In this document: positions 1 to 8,143 of the stretch, piece after piece
Position numbering within the stretch: position 1 is the first letter of the stretch
Layout: every line of letters starts with the position of its first letter
IMG/VR virus record: IMGVR_UViG_3300031629_000048
Span: 1-29,761 of that record
DNA length: 29,761 nucleotides
Source of the DNA: a virus
Direction: 5' to 3' (one strand)
Notes under the pieces: generated by a model
Seen by the model: the letters and a program-made list of their open reading frames with translations, nothing else
What the model was told of the DNA's origin: nothing
The model's database searches: none
Translations under genes and position numbers: made by a program

Positions 1-623
1 TGCCCAATAGCAATAGAAACAGCATTAGCAGATGCAGTTGTATTTACACCAGTGCCACCAGAGACTGTTAAAGTTTCTCCACCATCAATTGCATTTGCGG
101 CTCCTGAATCTGCAGCAATAGTCCAGGATGTTGAAATAGCAGTGGTAGTAACAGAAGTTACAAGACCTTTTCCGTTTACAGTAATAGTAGGAACTAACGA
201 AGCCGAGCCAAAAGCACCTACGGTACTGTTAACAGTATCAAGAACAGTAGTCAGAGTGATGTCGCTAGAACCATCGAAAGATGCTGCAGAAGCATCCACG
301 TCGCCATCTATAGTAATAGTACGAGCAGTAGCAAGCTCGGTTGCAGTAGTTGCATTACCGGCTAAAGCCGCAGTAATTGTTCCAGCACTAAAGTTACCTG
401 AAACATCTCTAAGAACTAACTTGCTGGCGGTATTAGCACTAGTTGCTGCTGTGATAATATCAGTATAAAACTTACCTCCGATTGCATCAACATCACCTGC
501 TGCGCCTCCTGGTCGTCCAATAAATAGTTTACTACTATTAGCTGAATATGCTAATTCACCGTTGGATAGGGTTGTTGGTGCTGCCGTACTAGTACTTCTT
601 TTGATTAAAATTGTTTGAGCCAT
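1..623 (-). CDS. Tail fibre protein, N-terminal part (runs off the window)
   Basis: The frame is open from an ATG at 623 to the left edge, giving about 207 residues with no stop, so the C-terminus lies outside. The N-terminus MAQTILIKRSTSTAAPTTLS, followed by NGELAYSANSSKLFIGRPGG, resembles the short adaptor domain at the start of many phage fibres and the N-terminal domain of the Bordetella phage Mtd receptor-binding protein. The rest is low-complexity, rich in Thr, Ala, Gly and Ser, with fibre-type phrases such as LRDVSGNFSAGTITAALAG and ATARTITIDGD, typical of trimeric beta-structured shafts. GGAGA lies about 8 nt before the ATG. It is the last visible gene of the block served by the promoter at 1405-1433. 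The receptor-binding tip is not in the window, so host specificity cannot be judged. Confidence 0.8.
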   Translation of the reverse strand, partial: MAQTILIKRSTSTAAPTTLSNGELAYSANSSKLFIGRPGGAAGDVDAIGGKFYTDIITAATSANTASKLVLRDVSGNFSAGTITAALAGNATTATELATARTITIDGDVDASAASFDGSSDITLTTVLDTVNSTVGAFGSASLVPTITVNGKGLVTSVTTTAISTSWTIAADSGAANAIDGGETLTVSGGTGVNTTASANAVSIAIG

Positions 624-647
624 TTTAGGTTCTCCGTATCTCTAGCC

Positions 648-1046
648 TTAAAAGGCTCCTGCATCAAGTAAGTCGGATCCGTCTCCAGCTGTTCCTACAA
701 TTATAGGAACCCACTGAAACACGCCTGGACTTGTCTCTCGGTATATTTTTACCTCATTATCATCTGTATCGTACCAACTATCGCCTTCTTGAACATTTGC
801 CCCAGTTGGTGTAGAATCTGTGCGAAAATCTTGGTCAGCTAACTGCTCTAGAGCGGTTTGCACGTTAGTAGCTGTAAGGTTGCCATAAGGTGTGAAAGGT
901 AAAACTCCTGCACTACCTGAAGATACAGCTATGCCTCTAGCCTCTATGGTTGTTACTGCGGGGGTTATATTGACTGTGGTATTATCTTCGGAAATGGTAA
1001 CAGTAGTTACAGACTCGGATACATCTAAAGTAGTGCCATCTGACAT
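648..1046 (-). CDS. Small fibre/baseplate accessory protein, unknown function
   Basis: This 132-residue protein has no signal peptide or membrane segment. The first half is rich in Thr, Val and Ser (TTLDVSESVTTVTISEDNTT) and looks beta-structured. The second half has LTATNVQTALEQLADQDF followed by GDSWYDTDDNEVKIYRE and FQWVPI, phrases that recur in phage tail-fibre and tail-tip proteins as a short Trp/Tyr-rich attachment or chaperone-like module. Its ATG overlaps the stop of the upstream gene by one base (TAATG), so the two are probably translationally coupled, and the tail fibre follows 24 nt later. A structural linker between the hub and the fibre is plausible from position. I do not recognise a named family. 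Confidence 0.65.
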   Translation of the reverse strand: MSDGTTLDVSESVTTVTISEDNTTVNITPAVTTIEARGIAVSSGSAGVLPFTPYGNLTATNVQTALEQLADQDFRTDSTPTGANVQEGDSWYDTDDNEVKIYRETSPGVFQWVPIIVGTAGDGSDLLDAGAF

Positions 1047-1384
1047 TATCTTGTTACCTCCTGAGTGACTGTTGCCTCCCCGTAGAGCAATCTAGATACA
1101 ACTGTATCACCACTTGTGTAGATTTCTAGGTCATAGTAGAATATTCCGGCGGTTACAGCAGAGGATACACTATTTCCTAAAATCATTTGTATCTTGCCAT
1201 TAGTAGGGCTAGCAATGCTGCAAGTGAAGCTAGCCGAAAGAGTAGAAGAACTCTTAGTAGGGCGTAGCTGCGCCCTGGCAGAGTAACCAGTTAAGTCTTT
1301 AACTACTCCTGCCTCTTTAATTGTAAACTCTACGCTAAAGTCGGAACCTTGATCAATAACCAAGTCGTATCGGGCTGCACTCAT
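1046..1384 (-). CDS. Small Ig-like baseplate/fibre protein
   Basis: This 112-residue protein begins with YDLVIDQGSDFSVEFTIKEA, then DLTGYSARAQLRPTKSS, and ends with YYDLEIYTSGDTVVSRLLYG. The pattern 'DLVI-QG-DF ... DLTGY-A--Q-R' is common in small phage tail proteins with a predicted immunoglobulin-like beta-sandwich, loosely resembling the N-terminal domain of lactococcal phage BppU. It is the first gene after the promoter at 1405-1433, with GGAG about 9 nt upstream of its ATG. It sits between the giant hub gene and the fibre, so a baseplate adaptor role is a reasonable inference. The fold assignment rests on pattern recognition only. Confidence 0.65.
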   Translation of the reverse strand: MSAARYDLVIDQGSDFSVEFTIKEAGVVKDLTGYSARAQLRPTKSSSTLSASFTCSIASPTNGKIQMILGNSVSSAVTAGIFYYDLEIYTSGDTVVSRLLYGEATVTQEVTR

Positions 1385-1404
1385 TTGATTTTCTCCATTA
1401 CAGA

Positions 1405-1433
1405 ATTATAGCTAAATTGAGATATTATGTCAA
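1405..1433 (-). promoter_or_regulatory. Sigma70-type promoter for the fibre module
   Basis: Read on the minus strand, TTGACA (1433-1428) is followed by exactly 17 bp and then TATAAT (1410-1405), a perfect consensus. An A-rich run (AAAAAAATAATCC) lies directly upstream of the -35 box. Transcription should start near 1398, giving a short leader before the ATG at 1384. It fills most of the 61-bp gap after the hub gene and separates the fibre genes from the long tail operon. Confidence 0.88.
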
Positions 1434-1445
1434 GGATTATTTTTT

Positions 1446-4400
1446 TCATGGTTGCAGTGAGCTTAGGTTGCCAATCTTGACTCGCGCTGCTCCGGTAGCA
1501 TCTACAACTATTAAACCATTATTATTCATATACGTTCTACTATTTCCGCTTGAGGAACTTCCTGCAGTTTCCCCTAGCTCTGTGATTAACTGAGTAGCTC
1601 CTATTGTACTTGTTAGAGCTATAGTTCCTGCTACCTCAAGTGAGATGCCATTCCATCTGACATAGTTTGTTGCTCCACCTATATCGAGTTCATACTTCGA
1701 AGAGGAAGTATTATACCCTAAAAAGAATCCTTCGTCTCCTGCTACTGATGAGCCATATGTGCTTTTACCTATAGTATGAAATACACCGAATTTATTAGCA
1801 GAATCACTACCTAAAGTCATTGTACTACCAATACTGAGATTATTACTAAAGATAGCATTAGCTGTTATCTTATCAGCACTTAATGTGCCATCTACGATTA
1901 CACTGCCAGGAAAGGTCTCTACAACTAAACTACTAAAGTCTGCTGTAGCAATACTAACATTACTACTTGTTGCTGACAACTGATCATATATACGAGTGCC
2001 TGCTATAGAATTATTATTATCTGTAACTGTAATTCTATCATTCGGTCTTATATAGCCATCCTCTGCTGCATTTATAACCAGTTGCGCGATGGCTTTAGCT
2101 GCTGCAAGGTTAGGAGTATTATTAGAAAAAGAGGCTTGTGCCCATAATGCCGCCGTACCTGTGGTGGCATTCCCTGGAATATCAAAAGTAAATATGCTTC
2201 CTCCACGAGGGCCTGCTGCCAAAGACTTAGTAAGGCTAAAAGTAAATATAGCAATTGGTGTGGAGCCTCCTGTAGAGTTATCAATAATTGGCACATCAAA
2301 AGTTGCATATGTAGGAGTAGGGCTATTGACAAAAGGATCTGTAAGATTACTCTCTATTTTTATAATACCCGCTGTACTGTTAGATACAGTACTGTTACTG
2401 GTTGATACTAGCACAGGAGTGACAGACCCGCTGGGAAGAATATTGGTAGAAGTACCATATCTAAATGTATTAGCAGGATAATTACCAGACACATCTGCCT
2501 GATCATTAAACGTTAGTTCTTGAGTTCCTTTGAAAGCCTTAATTTTACTGGCAAAGCTACTAATATTGCTAATAACACCGTTTATATCTGCAATAAAATT
2601 GTGTGTACCATTTGTAGCTGTGTAAGTAGAGCCGTCTGAGCCTACAACACCATTTTGGTATAACTTTGCAGCCGTAAAGGTTATGCTATCTGTAGCCGTA
2701 TAAATTACTTGAGCAGAGCCAACACCTACAGTATCTGTCATAACTACTTTGAGTGTTTGTGGCATATCTGCAAAGGCACCTGTCGGCTCATAGAGATAAG
2801 TAGAGCTATTTAATCCTGGCAAAGCGGCTGTGGGAGTTCCTGTGATTGTCCAGGTATAAGCTAAAGCCTGCGAACTAGAAGTGTTAGCGGTAGTAGTAGT
2901 AACAGCAGTGCTACTAGCATAATTGGTTTCTATTGCATCCCCTGCAATATTATAAATAAAGTTTTGCGTCGCACCGGGGTCTATCTTAATTAGCCTAGGA
3001 GAGTTTAATGCTGTACTATCTCCCGCTACAGCAGGATCACCAGATAAAGGATAATACAGGGAGGGAGTTATCTTTACAGAGTGCCCTGCATGCTGTGATA
3101 CAGTATAGACTTTATATCGTATTCGATAGTATCTTGTTGCCGGAGTCTCGCTAACAGGGTCATGAAAGATCCTATTACTAGATGTACCAATAAGAGAATA
3201 AGTAGTACCTACATTAGCTAGATTATCATCAGGCTGGAAGTTTGCTGTACTCCCTCTATGAATCTCTGTTATGTGCGTATATACATTATGCTTGGCTGAG
3301 TTATCCCAAGTTAGTACTATCTCACCTAGATTAGTACTAGTAGCTGATAAATTGCTAGGAGGTATAGGTATGGTGCCTACTACAGTTGGATTATTTGGCC
3401 TCTGTGTAATACCCGAGCCCTCACCTTCTGCTTCTACTATGTAAGCATCATCATTGTGCTCATCTGCTGTAACATCTACTAAACCGTCTTTCTTAAAATT
3501 AAGGTTAGTTATACGAAATGCTTTGTCAACATATCCGAAGCGAGGGTATGTGAACTCTATAACACTACCTGCCAGCAGCAGTAAACCTCTAGGAGACATA
3601 GTAAATTGTACTTGTAAGCCATAGCGAGATTCATCTAAGTATTGCTTTATATTAAATCTAGCATTATAGTAGTTAGTAATTCCAGGCATGCTAAATTGCC
3701 CTTTCTTCTGTATGCCTTTATCCTCTTTTAAATAGGTAGAGTTGAAGAAAGAGACACTTCTACCTTCAAACTTATTGTGAGGGTCTATGATAGAGGTAGA
3801 GACATAGTTCTTGCTATTCTTTAAACCTTTATCTGTGAGCTTGATAGTACCTACAATATCATCTTCACTGATTTTCTCAGGATAGTATGTAATACCATTA
3901 TCAATATATGTAAGAGTTGCACTCTTCTTGCTCTTAACATCAAGCTCATACTTACCTACAGAATAACGAAGGATTCCGTTGAATTGTTGCAGCATTTTAT
4001 TAATATTATCAAACAAGGGGGACTTAGTGCTAATCACTTGGTTCATCTGATGCCGAGTAACGTTTCTCTGAGAACTATCGTCCCACCCTATATATCTCCA
4101 ATACTTAACATCATCAGCATCATATAAGCTATACCCAGAAGCAGCGAAGTTTAAGGAAGATGGATTATATTTTTTAACTATAGGATTACCGTTGGCTGAG
4201 GACACACCTGCCTGAAGAATATCAGCAGTAGTAGAGCCATTACCAATAAGTACTGTAGTTAAGTGCCCCGAAGTGGGCGCAGTTGTTATTGTGCTACCTC
4301 CTCCAGTGTAGGCTTTTCCATCATTCCAATATAGGTCACCTGATGCGAACACTTTCCAGCTATTCCACTTAGTACCTAACTTACCTATACAGTCTGTAAA

Positions 4401-7400
4401 AGTTACCTGCTTATACCCTCCAATAGTTTCAAAGCTATGCACTTTTCCACGCCATTGATAAGGTGCACTATCTGGATAGCTCCACTGATCATCCACAACT
4501 ACAGTGGTTCCAGAAGGAACTACTACAGTAACATCTGAACGAGTGTCACACTCTCTAGCTGCAGAAATCCACGTTGGAAGATTTATGTCTTCAATAATAT
4601 CTAAGCCTTTACCGTACCTAATATTTGTCATATAATCCAGCAGTTGCATGGCAGGGTTAATTGTTATGCGTCGATCTCCAACAGAACCAATTGAGTACTT
4701 ACTAGTAGAACTAGGAAGATTTGTGTAGTCCCATGGTTCATCAACCATGGCCACTTTAGTGGTACCTCCTATATAATCTACAATGGTTCTTACCTGAGTA
4801 TAGACTGCTCCTCCTACGGTATCTGTAAGAGTTATCTTATTACCGGTATAATAGCCATTAGCAGTACTTGTACCACTACCAGTGTCTAAAGCTATTGCAT
4901 TTTTAACATATACACGAGTGATACCTGTCGTATCTGTTAAAGCTGCAATATTATCAATAACATAAGAAGCATAGCTGAAATCCCCATAGCTAGAGGCTAA
5001 GATACCTGAGTTACTAGGGTTATATACACCTATTATTGCTGTGGCGTGGCTAATTGCAAAGATCATCTGAGCAGAAGGAGTTCCTAAAGTAATTTTACTG
5101 CCTATTGTCCCTACAGTAGCATCTGTGATATTACTACCTGCCCCTATATTAGACAAACTAGCGTTATACATATCCATAGGCTCTATGGCGGATACTGCTG
5201 CATGGTCCCATGCTTGCATATGCCAGTACTTAGTACCTTTCTTCATATAAAACTCAGTACTACCACTCAAAAAATCTGTACCAATAGAAAACCTAAATCT
5301 ATGGTCTGCATCCCCGTTAACATCGTAACTAGACCACTTATCTATAATAACCGCTGAAGAGATAGGAGTGCCACCCGACTTGAATAGTTCGACAGTATCA
5401 TTTAAATTAAAATCAGATACATGGTTATGGTCCACAGCATCATGGGTAGAATCTACCTTATAACTGCCATCATAATTATAACACTCAGGGTCTCTGCCTC
5501 TTACTACAAATTGCATCTCAGGCAGCGTTGTTTCACCATCTGCAATTGTATACTTTCCTACAACATAAGCAGTGTCTAGCACTTGATGAGAAGGACCCCA
5601 ATAGAGCTCATTACCTGTATAGTAGTCACTCTGAACTTTAAAGTTTCCGGCACTTGCAAGAGAGACTAGGGTACTATCTGCAGCTTGATTCGGTTGTCCT
5701 GAGTGGAACGTAAAGGAGGCAGATATAGGGCTAGTAATTGTATGACTGCCCTCATGCAATATCCCCGTAGCTGCAGCAGATGTAGCGTTGTTCGTACCCG
5801 TATCTGTAATCCGAAAGGATGTACCAAAAATATGCATAGTTACAATAGGTTGCCCATTTTTCCCTAGGGAAGTACTAGTATACCCATATCGACTGGCATT
5901 GGCATCTTTGTCACTATAATGGTGTAGAGTATCTCCTCGATCTTGTCTGCCGTAACAGACTACTTCTACCGCATCTGCATCATAGGTAGCTCCTGTAGTA
6001 CTACGAACATCCTCATCCTGAGCATCTAGACAGATAGTAGTATTATCTTCGATATGTATATCAAGCACACCCGCTATAGGGCCTTCACATAATGCATCTA
6101 CTCTGTAAACCTCAGCAGAGTTAGTTTTATGCGTATCTACAAAAATAGGAAAAGAGTCAATCTTATGTACCCCGTAAACAACAGGCAGCATTTTAGCCTG
6201 AGTATTGAACTGAAGATCCGTAGTACGAGGAACATCAACCGAGTACTCTCTTGACTCCTTGCCTCCTAAGAGCCCACTAAGTCCTCCAGAACTTACATTT
6301 TTATAACGTATCTCTTTAGTGTTATAAGTAGCTATGGCATTAATTGCTGCATTTGAATGTAAGAAGCCTAAATCAGAGGCATAAGAAGGCTTAATTACAG
6401 ATTCAAGATCGGGAGTACTATCTGCCCTAAGAGCTCTGTGTGTAGCATCATCAGTTAGACGCCCCTGCACTCTTAAAAAGTCCCCCCAATGGCTAGAGAG
6501 TGTCCATTGTATTTGGGAAGAGTCTAATTTTTCTGTAATAGAAGCTCCGCTAGTTATACCTTTAAAATATAGGAAAGGTTCTCCGATAATAGTTCTATCA
6601 GAGGGATTAATATGAGCCTTATATATAAGTACCTCTCGGTTGATATAGTTAGTGTAGCTAGTGCCACTCTTATCGGATAGAAGTATATTAAGCTCTTCTG
6701 AGGAGAGTGTTAAAGTGTAATTTTGCGCGACTGTCTCAGTACCAATAGAACTTATCTGGGTATATACAGCAGTCTTACCTCCATTTCTGAAACCATCTAT
6801 GCGTATATAAGTACCAACATGAACAGGGTTTGTGCTTACTGTACCGGTTCCTGTGCCTACCCCTGTTGCTGTAAATGTAGTACCTACAAGGCTATTAGCT
6901 GCACCAATAGTAGTAAAATCTGTCGAGCCTTTTGTTGCTATAGTATAAGAAATACCTATTACAAAACTTCCTGCTGTTATAATCTCTCCACTAAGAAGAA
7001 TCTTATCCCCTTCTTGGAAGCCAGCTGCAGGTAAGTCAATGTCTGTGAACATTTCTGTAGTTGCGGCATCAAAGGTTGCACTAATACCAGCAGTTGCCCC
7101 TAAGCTGGAAGAGTCTAAAGTCATTGTAAGGTTAGAGGCTTTTGCTAGGATACTTTCATTGATAGTACCTAACTTAGTAAGCTTATTCGCTCTATAAGTT
7201 TGAGGGCCTAGGTCTGTCCCGTCTATATCTGTAGCATCATCATTATATATAATATCATACTGTGAGTCTGTGATATAAGTATAGTCGGTAGCTATGCCCC
7301 TAATCTTTCCACCATTCTGAATAACACTCTGCGGTTTCTCGAATTTAACCAAGTGTACTACGATAAAGGGGTCATAGTTTAGTAGGGAGGTTTGTAGTAC

Positions 7401-7424
7401 GGAGTCTAGTGTGCGGATAGCCAT
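1446..7424 (-). CDS. Giant tail hub / tail-tip protein (lambda J-like)
   Basis: This 1992-residue protein is the largest in the window and sits where siphophages encode the baseplate hub and tip-attachment protein, after the tape measure and a distal-tail-like gene. The N-terminal part (about 1-420) looks like the hub, with TINESILAKASNLTMTLDSS and later KMLPVVYGVHKID. Around 920-965, MTNIRYGKGLDIIEDINLP followed by WISAARECDT resembles the J-like region. A fibronectin type III-like domain begins near 1350 (IPPSNLSATST ... EIVLTWDNS ... YYRIRYK). The C-terminal part has VDGTLSADKITANAI near 1840, as in other J-like proteins, leading into a Gly/Ser/Thr-rich end. An insert at about 145-200 (ITAGSFVIGISYTIATKGS) interrupts the hub domain. 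It probably contacts the host surface and triggers DNA release. The start overlaps the previous stop (TAATG). Family confidence is high; exact domain edges are estimates. Confidence 0.85.
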   Translation of the reverse strand: MAIRTLDSVLQTSLLNYDPFIVVHLVKFEKPQSVIQNGGKIRGIATDYTYITDSQYDIIYNDDATDIDGTDLGPQTYRANKLTKLGTINESILAKASNLTMTLDSSSLGATAGISATFDAATTEMFTDIDLPAAGFQEGDKILLSGEIITAGSFVIGISYTIATKGSTDFTTIGAANSLVGTTFTATGVGTGTGTVSTNPVHVGTYIRIDGFRNGGKTAVYTQISSIGTETVAQNYTLTLSSEELNILLSDKSGTSYTNYINREVLIYKAHINPSDRTIIGEPFLYFKGITSGASITEKLDSSQIQWTLSSHWGDFLRVQGRLTDDATHRALRADSTPDLESVIKPSYASDLGFLHSNAAINAIATYNTKEIRYKNVSSGGLSGLLGGKESREYSVDVPRTTDLQFNTQAKMLPVVYGVHKIDSFPIFVDTHKTNSAEVYRVDALCEGPIAGVLDIHIEDNTTICLDAQDEDVRSTTGATYDADAVEVVCYGRQDRGDTLHHYSDKDANASRYGYTSTSLGKNGQPIVTMHIFGTSFRITDTGTNNATSAAATGILHEGSHTITSPISASFTFHSGQPNQAADSTLVSLASAGNFKVQSDYYTGNELYWGPSHQVLDTAYVVGKYTIADGETTLPEMQFVVRGRDPECYNYDGSYKVDSTHDAVDHNHVSDFNLNDTVELFKSGGTPISSAVIIDKWSSYDVNGDADHRFRFSIGTDFLSGSTEFYMKKGTKYWHMQAWDHAAVSAIEPMDMYNASLSNIGAGSNITDATVGTIGSKITLGTPSAQMIFAISHATAIIGVYNPSNSGILASSYGDFSYASYVIDNIAALTDTTGITRVYVKNAIALDTGSGTSTANGYYTGNKITLTDTVGGAVYTQVRTIVDYIGGTTKVAMVDEPWDYTNLPSSTSKYSIGSVGDRRITINPAMQLLDYMTNIRYGKGLDIIEDINLPTWISAARECDTRSDVTVVVPSGTTVVVDDQWSYPDSAPYQWRGKVHSFETIGGYKQVTFTDCIGKLGTKWNSWKVFASGDLYWNDGKAYTGGGSTITTAPTSGHLTTVLIGNGSTTADILQAGVSSANGNPIVKKYNPSSLNFAASGYSLYDADDVKYWRYIGWDDSSQRNVTRHQMNQVISTKSPLFDNINKMLQQFNGILRYSVGKYELDVKSKKSATLTYIDNGITYYPEKISEDDIVGTIKLTDKGLKNSKNYVSTSIIDPHNKFEGRSVSFFNSTYLKEDKGIQKKGQFSMPGITNYYNARFNIKQYLDESRYGLQVQFTMSPRGLLLLAGSVIEFTYPRFGYVDKAFRITNLNFKKDGLVDVTADEHNDDAYIVEAEGEGSGITQRPNNPTVVGTIPIPPSNLSATSTNLGEIVLTWDNSAKHNVYTHITEIHRGSTANFQPDDNLANVGTTYSLIGTSSNRIFHDPVSETPATRYYRIRYKVYTVSQHAGHSVKITPSLYYPLSGDPAVAGDSTALNSPRLIKIDPGATQNFIYNIAGDAIETNYASSTAVTTTTANTSSSQALAYTWTITGTPTAALPGLNSSTYLYEPTGAFADMPQTLKVVMTDTVGVGSAQVIYTATDSITFTAAKLYQNGVVGSDGSTYTATNGTHNFIADINGVISNISSFASKIKAFKGTQELTFNDQADVSGNYPANTFRYGTSTNILPSGSVTPVLVSTSNSTVSNSTAGIIKIESNLTDPFVNSPTPTYATFDVPIIDNSTGGSTPIAIFTFSLTKSLAAGPRGGSIFTFDIPGNATTGTAALWAQASFSNNTPNLAAAKAIAQLVINAAEDGYIRPNDRITVTDNNNSIAGTRIYDQLSATSSNVSIATADFSSLVVETFPGSVIVDGTLSADKITANAIFSNNLSIGSTMTLGSDSANKFGVFHTIGKSTYGSSVAGDEGFFLGYNTSSSKYELDIGGATNYVRWNGISLEVAGTIALTSTIGATQLITELGETAGSSSSGNSRTYMNNNGLIVVDATGAARVKIGNLSSLQP

Positions 7425-8143
7425 TAAATTTGAGCCTCTTCTAGCTTCAAGGAGAAGCTGTATAAATTATTGGTGTTTAAACTATACTCTGATACATCAC
7501 TAGAGAGTACAACTCTGAATTTAGGGTCGTTGAATATTATCGAAGCACTAGAGCTTACAGCTCTTTGTAGTGCTGGAATGAATTGTATTAATTGATGATT
7601 GTCTCCAGGAGATCCATTCTCATTAATAATAGAGGTATCTACACGAGTCACTTGGTATGCCTTTAGATGGCTAGAGTCTGAGGAGTCTGATATAGTAAAA
7701 ATATCTCCAGGTTTTGCTGAGCCTTTAGCAGCAGGAGTATAACTAGCATTTGTTATTGCTATACTTGTATCGCCAGGCGCTGCTACTAGAGTGTTAGTGA
7801 AAGTATTAGAAGCTACAAATGTAGCAAAATCAGTGTCACGCGGGGCTTTATACTGTGGCAAGGAAATGTAGAAAGGAGTCATAGAACCTCTTTTCTGAAG
7901 CAAGAAAGTATATATAGGCTCAAACTCCTCTCTAGTCATAGGATTATATGAAACACTTATATTCCACTTATGCCCAGACAGCTCTCTACTTATTAGTCTT
8001 CCTGAGTTAGTACGAGTGTTCATAATCTTATGCTCAGAGCCTAGTTTTACAGACTTATAGCCGGGGCCGTATGTTGACCCCGTAGCTTGTCCTGTTACTG
8101 CAATTGCATTATTGGGGTCTGGCAGGATATTAGAATATGCCAT
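7424..8143 (-). CDS. Distal tail protein / minor tail protein
   Basis: This 239-residue protein lies between tape measure and hub, the usual place for the distal tail (Dit-like) or minor tail protein that joins the tube to the hub. The segment SGHKWNISVSYNPMTREEFE followed by PIYTFLLQKRGSMTPFYISL matches the style of phage minor tail proteins in which a beta-barrel core is followed by 'F--F---R-G---PF-'. A Gly/Ser/Thr-rich insertion occupies roughly residues 110-160. Both ends overlap neighbours by one base (TAATG), giving tight translational coupling. The Dit assignment is from position and general character and is not proven. Confidence 0.7.
   Translation of the reverse strand: MAYSNILPDPNNAIAVTGQATGSTYGPGYKSVKLGSEHKIMNTRTNSGRLISRELSGHKWNISVSYNPMTREEFEPIYTFLLQKRGSMTPFYISLPQYKAPRDTDFATFVASNTFTNTLVAAPGDTSIAITNASYTPAAKGSAKPGDIFTISDSSDSSHLKAYQVTRVDTSIINENGSPGDNHQLIQFIPALQRAVSSSASIIFNDPKFRVVLSSDVSEYSLNTNNLYSFSLKLEEAQI

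Noticed and set aside
1-623. Diversity-generating retroelement target, prompted by the Mtd-like fibre N-terminus
   Set aside because: No reverse transcriptase or template repeat is visible in the window and the variable end of the fibre is missing, so nothing supports it.
644-657. Inverted repeat AGCCTT-AA-AAGGCT at the end of the small accessory gene
   Set aside because: Two-base loop and no U-tract on the minus strand; unlikely to act as a terminator.
2072-2332. 86-residue leucine-rich minus-strand frame inside the hub gene
   Set aside because: Out-of-frame shadow of the hub gene, no ribosome site; hydrophobicity is a reading-frame effect.
3518-3550. TTGACA-like -35 inside the hub gene (near 3525)
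   Set aside because: No -10 box at suitable spacing and no A-rich upstream element; chance match in coding DNA.
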